DNA of 64,000 bases, from positions 15,686,438 through 15,750,437 of the forward strand of contig CM069598.1 in assembly GCA_035771175.1 (NCBI GenBank). The letters run 5' to 3'. The translations under genes were made by a program, and so were the position numbers. How positions within the stretch are numbered: the first letter of the stretch is position 1; each line of letters opens with the position of its first letter. The notes beneath the pieces are model-generated. The model was not told where the DNA came from. It saw only the letters and a list, made by a program, of their open reading frames with translations, and ran no database searches. Source of the DNA: Paratinospora sagittata (taxonomy: Eukaryota; Streptophyta; Magnoliopsida; Ranunculales; Menispermaceae). Of this stretch, positions 57,201 to 64,000 are shown piece after piece.

Positions 57201-60200
57201 ATAAAGGTTGTAATGTTTCGGCACTTGTGTGTGTTAGTCAAGTCTAACTCTGGACAAATAAGCTTGTAATATAGGAAATACGTCATGGAATAAAGTGAAG
57301 TTTGAGAATACAAAAGTTGTAATTTTGAAATTTCTCTTATTGTTAGTTTATCATCAAATCGCCTATTAAATGGATTTGCAAACAAGAGAATATTTGGGGG
57401 TGTGACAACTTTTATTTAAGAAATTTGAAATAATAAGTTGCATTTAGCATTCCTGCAAGGGCCAGCTTCCAACCCAAATAAGTTGCATTTAGAAATCCAG
57501 CATGGGTCAACTTCTAACCCAAATAACATTTCACTAGTGAAAGTAAAGGCTTGTGCATTACTTCAGTATGAATATAAAAGTTAATGAAAAGACTAGAATG
57601 CACAAACCATAGGATCTTTCCCACCTTGAAGTGAATGCTACAGCAACGTCTCCTCAAGTTTTTCCCCGAAAGATGGAAAAAACAAAAAGAGAGAGATTTT
57701 GAAAAAAGTTTAATTTTGAAAGAATTTGAAAATTTCCTCCCTATTTATAAGATGAAAATTATGGGCTATTCCCAAAATGCCCTTGGAGATCTTATTTATT
57801 TATCGTCTCGTCCTATGCTCGGGTAAGGTCTCGGGATTGTTCTCGAGAGTATTCTTGAGAAAATTCTTATAAAGAAATACTAATTATATCCTTTCTCGAG
57901 ATATGTCTCGGGACGATTCTTTTTAAATAATACCAATTATATCCTTTCTCGAGATATATCTTGAGACGATTCTTTTTAAATAATACCAACTATATCCTTT
58001 CTCGAGATATATCTCGAGACGATTCTTTTTAAATAATATAACTAAATAATGCTTTACTAACTATATCCTTTCTCGAGATATTTATGCAGTTATAATTTAC
58101 TTCTTATCTCTCTAGTGTATTTTGATTCCATCGGCCAACTACCTTATATGTATAGTTTTAGAATTAATTTATTGACTGTATGGCAGGATGTCAGAAGAGG
58201 TTGTTGAGATGGAGCACGAATTGATTGAATTGCAAAAGCATGTATCAGCTCATGGGATTCTTATGCAGGATTTGATGAGCGGTGTCTGCCGGGAATTGGA
58301 AGAATGGAACCAAGGTAGCGGTGAAAGTGAAACCCCTGAAGCAGAAAAAGACCGTCAATCTATTGATATTCAGGATTCCTTGCTTAATGATTCGGAATAT
58401 CACAAAATGACATTTTTGGAAGATATTGACGTTCTCCTGGCTGAGCATAAAATTGGAGAAGCAGTAGAAGCTTTAGTTGCTGAAGAAACAAGCTCTCCAG
58501 AGCTAAATGGATTGGAAGATTCTCCATCCAATGTAGTATCCTCATATAAGTCTGCTTTCTTGAAAAGGAAAGTGATGCTTGAGGATAAACTTGTTGGTGT
58601 TACCGAACAACCATCAGTTGGCAGTAGTGAACTTAAAAAAGCTTTGTCAGGTTTGGTGAGACTTGGTAAAGGTCCTTTGGCACATCAGTTATTGCTAAAA
58701 GTATATGGGTCTCGCCTTCAAAAAAGCATTGAAGAGTTTCTTCCTTCTTGTTCAATTTACCCTGAAACCTATTCTGCTACACTGGCCAAGCTTGTATTCT
58801 CTACAATCTTACTTGCAGCAAAAGATTCTGAGACAATATTTGGTGACATGCCTGTATATACTAACAGAATCGTGCCATGGGCAGACCGCTTATTAGAGTC
58901 TTTTGTTCAACTAGTGAAGGAAAATGCTCCTTCACCTGAGCTGGTTTCTGCTGTACGTGCCGTTAGCATCTGCTTTCAGGCTAGTTTTAGTCACTGCTTG
59001 CAGTTGGAATCACATGGCTTGAAACTTTCTGACTTGCTTATGGTTCTTTTGCGTCCTTACATGGAAGAGGTTCTTGAGATGAATTTTAGGCGAGCTAGAA
59101 AAATGGCTGTTGACCTGACTGGAAATGATGAGACACTGCCTCTTTCCTCTCAGCTGATGTTTCCACTATCTTCTGTTGGAGCATCATCATCACATAGTGT
59201 GTTTATTGATTTTGGAACAAGATTTATCATAATTGTAGAAGTAAGTTGATCCATTTTGATGTATGTTATTATATCTACATTTTTTTTATAGCCATTAGTA
59301 TATGGGATTGATTCTCTTTTCTATCAGATATTCACACACTAGTTGCCTAAGGTGGTGTTTGGTATCTCTATTTAACCTCTACTTCTACTTTAAAATGAAC
59401 CTCTATTTGTTGTAGAGGTTTAAGCTCTATGATAATAAGCCAAAACGTGTTGCTTTTTTTTGTACAGTTATAGCTCTACTTCAACCATAAAATAATAATT
59501 TTCATTACCCTTTATTTCTTTAGAGGTTGAAAGTAGAGTTAACAAATACCACCTGAGTCTTTTGAAAAGATTAGGTGTTTTTGAAAAGATTAGGTGTTTA
59601 GAAGGTGAGAAAATCATGACCAGACATGCGCCAAAAGTTCTCAGAGATGTCTGTTTATGTAATTATCTTCAATAGCATAATTGGGTTGCTACTGAAGAAG
59701 CCTTAATGCTTCCTCCAAATGGTTGGTGGTTTGAGACAAGAATCTTCAGCATAATCAGTCTTCAAATCTTCAATTATATAAAGCTATTGATGTTAATGTT
59801 GGAACTTAAGTGCTTGCTGCTTGCTATCTCATGAAAATTTAGATGGTAAATTATTTACATGGATATTAAAAATATTATTTGCAGGAAATTGTGGAACAGC
59901 TGACCCCAGTGGTCATCACTCATTTTGGAGGAGCCGTTTTAACCAGGATATCACATCTTTTTGATAAGTATGTTGATGCTTTAATAAAAGTTCTCCCTGT
60001 TACTTCAGAAGATGATAACCTCACAGATCATAGAGAGATTGTACAGTTTAGGGTCGAAACAGATGCCCAACAACTTGCACTATTGGGAACTGCATATATT
60101 GTTGCTGATGAACAATTGCCAACTGCTGTATCAAAGAGTTGGAGCATGCTGGATGAAAGCAAGGAGCTGGGAAGTGGACCTACTGAAAACACAGGGCCAG

Positions 60201-61949
60201 CCACTAGTACTATTGTAGAATTTAAGGATTGGAGGCGCCAACTTCTGACCTCATGGGATAAGTTTAAAGATCATTTCTGTCTGCAATATGTTTTGAATTT
60301 TATATATTCCAGAGAAGGCAAAACTCGGTTAGACGCACGGATCTATTTAAACGGGAAGGGAGAAGATCTAATTTGGGATTCCCATCCAATGCCGTCATTG
60401 CCTTTCCAGGTGTTTATTTTCTCTATTAATTTCTATTATCTACATGCTTGTACTTGGGATTTGAATCTTCAAAGTTCAAATGCATATTTTTATCTGCTGT
60501 TTATCATTGGCATTCAATCGCTTTGCTATTTAGAATAAGCTTAAGCATCCTCTTTTGTCTATGATTTCACATTTACTTCTTCTATTGTTAACATCTATGG
60601 TTACGTGTCTATTGTGACTGAGATATCAAGGGTGGTTACTCTGATACCTTATAAGTTATATGTTTCAGTCAGTAACCTTAGTTCAGGTGTCATAATCACA
60701 AGTTTTAAAAGATTTATTATTTAGGACTTTTCACACATATTATGATAGAGTAATTAGCAACTTCATTGTAGCTAACATATTTTATTTTGACTAGTAAAGC
60801 TAACAAACAAGCAACCATAAATAGAGACGATAGGAACTTGTACGGTCAGAATTAACCTGGTGATATTTTATTGGTGGATGACATTCTTTTTTGTCTGACT
60901 CTGTGTGTCTTTTAACTTTTTTAACTTAATATCTAACTCTTTTATCTCATTTCCATACAATGTTTTTTGATTTAATTAATTTTTTTAAATAGATTAAATC
61001 TAATATTTATTATTTTTTAAAAATTTGGTTTCCTTTCTGACAAAAGTATGTCCAGATCAGATCCATTGTAATTGAATATCATGTTTACATATTTGTTGAT
61101 GCAAATGAGCTTAGATGATGGTTGTTTTGTACTTCATTGTAGTTTCCTATCCTATTTTCAGTCCTTGATTTTTTTGGGTTTAATTAATTCTAATTAGTAG
61201 TTATCAAACTAACTTTTAGATCTACAAAGTTTTTAGAACTTCATACTCCATTATTTTGTCTAGTAGGAAATTGTGGTATTGGGCCACTTTCCAACTAGTC
61301 CTTGTGTATTTCATCTGAGACATGGTTTTATCCTCTCTGCATAGATCTGAGTGGATTTCCAGCATTTAGCATAACATGTAAACATACACGCACGTATAGA
61401 TCATGACTTCAATGACTTTACTTTGTGGTCCAAGTTTGAATAAGCAATATGTTTTTGCGACATGTCATCATCAATCAGTCAAAATTTACCCAAAGTTTCT
61501 GGTCTACATCCATTTGCATCAGTATTGAGCTATATTTTCTGCCAGTTCATATATGTTTAGTTTGTTATCATTAACTCAGTTCACGTTCTTGTTTGTTTCA
61601 TCTCGTTCGCTTAGTAGCTTTTACGCACACGTCAATGAAATTTACTTGGGTTTTGTTTGTTACATTTTGAAGCAAGAATGGTTGCTCTTGTTTTATAATG
61701 AGACTTTTATCCCATTGTTTTAGGCGTTATTTGCAAAGTTGCAGCAGTTAGCAACAGTTGCTGGGAATGTATTACATGAGAAGGACAAAATACAGAAAAT
61801 TTTGCTTGGACGTCTAACAGAAACAGTTGTAATGTGGTTATCTGATGAGCAAGAGTTCTGGGGAGTGTTCGAAGATGAATCTTGCCCTCTTCAACCACTT
61901 GGGTTGCAGCAGGTATTTTGTGCATTTGTTTAATTTTATGAAAACTCTT

Positions 61950-61987
<38 letters not shown>

Positions 61988-63957
61988 CAAGTTTTTGAAA
62001 GTCTCTTCTTGGTTAAGTTCTTCCAAGTTGGATGAAGCATCCAATTAGGAAAACTCTCAAAATTTCTGGAAACTGTTTGTCTCTATGTCTCTCTAAATAT
62101 TTATTGCGTTCTACTTGTGTGGACTCGTATTGTATAGCTAACTTTATATTGGGTTTTCCTTTCCAATGTCCGTTGGCAACTGGGATGAGATTGGTCTGAA
62201 ATTGTGCACTTTCATATCTATCTGTTAAGACATAAGATTTGATGGCTGCATCTGCTGACTTGGCATCTTTTTGCAAGGGATCCGCAGCTATAGATTGTTG
62301 AAACTAACAACCATTATGGTTTTTAGTTCACTGATTATGTTGTCTTATTTAGTAGATTCAAATACTTTCCTGTAGCAAAGATAAATTGCTCTAAAAAACA
62401 AAAGTTCTAGAAGTTCCTATATGTACATTTTTGAATTTGTGCAGTTATGTCGTATTTACCAATGAACCAAAGCTTATTGGCAGTTCATAGAGAGTAAACG
62501 CACGAGTTGGCCAGCTTGTTGGCTCTTTATAATATAAGCCTGATGGAGGTGACCCTATCTCAAATCAAATACAGATTGAGAATGCAATTGAGAAAATTTG
62601 GCAATATTTAAATAAATATTTGCAGTAATAGTCATCCCAGTTGAATCTCCATGAACTTCTATAGCACCATAGAATTGTATGAGTCAACATTGGACCCTTC
62701 AAACTGTATTTTCATTGGTTTATGAGCTTGAGAAGTGCCGCCCATTTGCCCAAAATGGAAATCTGAAGGAAAAACCTGTTATGTTCCCAATTTGTATCTA
62801 TTGTCTGTATATTATAGTAAATAAGGTACATATTCTCTGCTGATCCTGAATCCTGAATAGAAGTGACTGCTAAGAATTGCTTGGGTTTATATTAAATTAG
62901 GAGCAAAATGTGCAGTTAAAAGTCTGTACCGGTTTACCTTTCCACCTAGTCTAGATAGTATAGATTCTAGTATCCCATAAGAGGATGCCCTTTCTTTTTT
63001 ATTTTCTTCGTCCTGAATTTTTTTTTTTCAGTGGATAGGATTTTAAGAATATCATCTGTTGATGGCAAAAGTTGAGGATCTCCTAAAGAATTCACCAGTC
63101 ATTGCTTTACGAGCATTAGTTATGAATAATCAATGTCATGATAGAAAAAGAAATAGATCTTGACATGGGGTATCTGAAGTCCTAACAAATCTAACATGTT
63201 GGAAATGGTTGTTGGTTCTTCATATCCTATTTTTTGCGATTCGCAACTATTGGGATTATATGTTTTGGTAAGTTGATAGTTGGCATAAGAAAACTTAATA
63301 TGGAACCAGCATGCCATGAGCCAGAGGAGCTGTAGTCTTTCTATTTACCACCAGTCCAATAACTGACTATAAAACCAATTAAACTGAAATTTACTCCCTC
63401 TATAGTGTAATTTAGACTAACTACTTGTATGATGTGATTAATCTTATGGTAAATCATGCATCTGATGGATGTGGTCTACTTTAACCAATATTAGAAAAAA
63501 GTATGTCCATCTAACACTTGTTTTGGGGCTAAGAATCTGCCTTATTCCTTCATTTTTCTCATCTTGTTTAACATATTTGAAAACAATGTAAAGCGTTTTC
63601 ATGCTCTTTACATATTCTCGAATGTCAGACAAAACATTAGACTCAGTTTATCCTAAAATGTGGTTATTATAATAAGCACAATTTCTTCGTATTTTACCAC
63701 TAGAAATCATTGAGAGCATTCTGAAGGAATCTAGTTTTGCTGAAAATACTATCATTTAGTACCATATTTTGTTTCCTTTTGCTTCTTTAACTCAAAAACC
63801 AACCTGTTTTGTTTTGTTAGTTACTTCTGGATATACATTTCATCCAAGAACTTGCTTATTATGGGGGCTACAAAACCCGAAATGTCCACCAGAGTTCAAC
63901 TGCCATTATTACTCGAGCAATCAAAGTCTTCTCTGCCAGAGGCATTGACCCACAGAA
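48258..63957 (+). CDS. EXO84C: Exocyst complex component EXO84C, six exons seen, 3' end outside
   Basis: EXO84 is a subunit of the exocyst, which tethers secretory vesicles to the plasma membrane. Exons join in frame with GT/AG borders: 48258-48353, 50811-50905, 58187-59240, 59885-60409, 61724-61912 and 63821-63957, giving 698 residues so far; the plant protein is around 750. The start [10 protein letters not shown] followed by [13 protein letters not shown] is the EXO84C N-terminus. [20 protein letters not shown] and [20 protein letters not shown] form the N-terminal coiled coil. The large exon 3 and exons 4-5 hold the conserved C-terminal exocyst fold ([37 protein letters not shown]). Exon 6 ends at GIDPQ with a split codon, so at least one more exon lies to the right. 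Intron 2 is 7.3 kb because of a gypsy insertion. Confidence 0.95.
50190..50290 (-). mobile_element. RTE-type LINE 3' tail in EXO84C intron 1
   Basis: GTCAACTCAACTCAACTAGG and the following CCAACTACATGGGATTGACTACATGAAT match the 3' end at 18298-18400 in the same orientation. Only about 100 bp remain. Confidence 0.7.
51035..52292 (-). repeat. Gypsy LTR, complete minus-strand copy
   Basis: Plus-strand ends are TGTCACACCCCC and AAAATGTCACA, next to the polypurine complement ACCTTCCCCCCTTAAAG. It contains three copies of a 45-bp unit at 51604-51735 and repeats with the XhoI-like palindrome at 52095-52175. The frame at 51606-51797 is only this 45-bp repeat read as protein. Confidence 0.88.
52320..53017 (-). 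pseudogene. Unassigned ORF between pol and 3' LTR, broken copy
   Basis: From ATG at 53015-53017 ([18 protein letters not shown]) the frame matches the plus-strand copy at 55788-56306 along about 170 residues and further, with five or so stops. It lies after pol and before the polypurine tract, the position of env-like genes, but no membrane segment or known domain was seen. A pyrimidine-rich TTTTGCACTTTTAG directly before the ATG resembles a splice acceptor. Confidence 0.6.
53087..53713. mobile_element. hAT-like MITE with GGGTTGGGTT subterminal repeats
   Basis: The ends TAGGGGTGTTCAT and ATGAACACCCCTA are perfect inverted repeats. ATAGAAAT flanks both sides (53079-53086 and 53714-53721), an 8-bp duplication typical of hAT. 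Both ends carry many GGGTT/AACCC words (53098-53215 and 53555-53700). It is AT-rich in the middle with no transposase. It sits between pol and the unassigned ORF of the gypsy element. Confidence 0.88.
53760..55797 (-). pseudogene. Gypsy RNase H and integrase remnant
   Basis: RNase H starts at 55797 with [13 protein letters not shown], then [14 protein letters not shown] and [20 protein letters not shown]. The integrase zinc finger at about 54900-55010 keeps both His (HRSKFVIH), but the second Cys is Phe (CLTFQQ). The core at 54338-54826 has [16 protein letters not shown] and [11 protein letters not shown]. The C-terminal part (53866-54375) ends in a chromodomain-like [11 protein letters not shown] after a TAG at 53863-53865. 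RT and everything before it are missing; the sequence stops at a GGATCC junction shared with the inverted block. Frameshifts occur at about 54370, 54600 and 55510. Confidence 0.88.
55788..56306 (+). CDS. Unassigned retrotransposon ORF, intact 172-codon copy
   Basis: The frame starts [18 protein letters not shown] and is rich in Pro, Gln, Ser and Tyr (for example [20 protein letters not shown]). It has no signal peptide, membrane span or known domain that I can see. Its stop at 56304-56306 is a TGA where the sister copy (52320-53017, minus) has TGG, so the ancestral frame was probably about 240 codons. It is followed by a polypurine tract, TTTAAGGGGGGAAGG, at 56493-56507 and an LTR. Expression is unproven; it may be a transposon accessory protein. 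Confidence 0.5.
   Translation: MDPNENVPNQYDWNRMYQFPPFLNQEGQQKNETSEPYYSYHYQSETSELYSTFPLYMPQSSRPTLSTMLATPNPAPPQGSVEVQPTVQPQKEKSKRQLLMPMEPYTFNRPLRDYSYTTLPLLLIPSLPSSLRDDFTQQFFQDSSPSVNQPYIYRPKQECLLAESEVYKTLRP
56509..57407 (+). repeat. Gypsy LTR, inverted (plus-strand) copy with internal deletion
   Basis: It begins TGTGATATTTTCACC after the polypurine tract and ends GGGGGTGTGACA. It is the reverse complement of 51035-52292 but lacks about 350 bp in the middle, and has three or four of the palindrome-containing repeats near 56620-56770. Confidence 0.87.
57415..58081 (-). repeat. Gypsy LTR, truncated minus-strand copy
   Basis: Matches about 51586-52180 of the complete LTR in the same orientation, including the middle part lost from the plus-strand copy. 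It carries four palindrome repeats at 57890-58080. It breaks off 105 bp before EXO84C exon 3. Confidence 0.87.
59351..59553. mobile_element. Tourist-like MITE in EXO84C intron 3
   Basis: The ends GGTGGTGTTTGGTA and (reverse) GGTGGTATTTGTTA form an inverted repeat that extends imperfectly inwards (CCTCTACTT...AAGTAGAG). The flanks TAA and TGA are a near match to the TAA/TTA duplications of PIF/Harbinger elements. It is 203 bp long and non-coding. Confidence 0.65.
61951..61987. repeat. (TGTC)n(TC)n microsatellite in EXO84C intron 5
   Basis: Four TGTC units run into about a dozen TC units, 40 bases after the exon 5 donor. Confidence 0.93.
61988..63820. other. EXO84C intron 5, remainder, no gene seen
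   Basis: AT-rich intron DNA. No exon, RNA gene or element ends were recognised. Confidence 0.5.
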
Positions 63958-64000
63958 GTATATCTTTTTACATTTTGATTTTTTTGTTTCATTTTCTCTC

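Larger units (their letters stand above)
51035..58081 (-). mobile_element. Rearranged Ty3/gypsy element filling EXO84C intron 2
   Basis: Minus-strand parts from right to left: a truncated LTR (57415-58081), then in place of the 5' half an inverted plus-strand block (55788-57407), then RNase H and integrase (55797 to about 53760), an unassigned ORF (53017-52320), a polypurine tract and a complete LTR (52292-51035). Gag, protease and RT are absent. Without this element intron 2 would be about 230 bp. No matching target duplication is left (GTGGA precedes 51035). Confidence 0.87.

Noticed and set aside
1..64000. CRISPR arrays, bacterial operons, rRNA or organelle inserts
   Set aside because: No spaced direct repeats, no prokaryotic gene packing, no rRNA and no plastid or mitochondrial genes were recognised; the genes are spliced plant nuclear genes.

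Overview
This is plant nuclear DNA, almost certainly from a eudicot with a transposon-rich genome. Genes carry spliceosomal introns with GT/AG borders. The host genes are plant forms of a deubiquitinase, TFIID-type histone-fold proteins, ribosomal protein eL27 and exocyst EXO84C. The rest is mostly nested plant LINEs, Ty1/copia and Ty3/gypsy elements, SINEs, hAT-like elements and MITEs. The species cannot be named from the sequence alone.

Layout. 1-17.8 kb is a transposon graveyard: an RTE-type LINE fragment at the left edge, an L1-type LINE (2.2-4.85 kb, minus), and a second L1-type LINE (5.3-16.65 kb, minus) split by two large insertions. The first insertion (5807-8175) is a pair of nested foldback elements, each with TG...CA ends and a 5-bp target duplication. 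The second (9324-15689) is a rearranged copia element that itself carries a hAT-like insert and a SINE. 17.8-28.97 kb holds an OTU-domain deubiquitinase gene on the minus strand; its first coding intron contains a whole but defective copia element (21328-26260), and its last exons, with the catalytic His, are not seen. 28.3-37.1 kb is a tandem segmental duplication: two intronless TAF8-like genes (29823-30596 and 35186-35941), each with a copy of the divergent OTU promoter. Between them lie a 1.4-kb inverted-repeat element and the intronless RPL27 gene (32996-33403). 37.1-46.9 kb is a second transposon block: a SINE, the 5' half of one gypsy element (plus), a nearly full-length gypsy chromovirus-type element (minus), and the 3' end of a third gypsy element (plus). 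48.26 kb to the right edge is EXO84C on the plus strand, six exons seen, running out of the window; its second intron is about 7.3 kb because a mirror-image gypsy element sits in it.

How the genes relate. OTU and TAF8-like copy A are divergently transcribed from about 0.9 kb of shared upstream DNA. That unit was duplicated about 6 kb downstream without the OTU coding exons. RPL27 keeps only about 150 bp of its own upstream DNA, with site II-like and telo-box motifs, before the inverted-repeat element begins. The four families of host genes belong to separate housekeeping processes (deubiquitination, transcription initiation, translation, exocytosis), and nothing suggests an operon-like pathway cluster. 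The least ordinary content is in the mobile DNA: palindromic elements with LTR-like ends, a permuted copia, an inverted-duplicate gypsy in an intron, and an unassigned reading frame between pol and the 3' LTR of that gypsy family.
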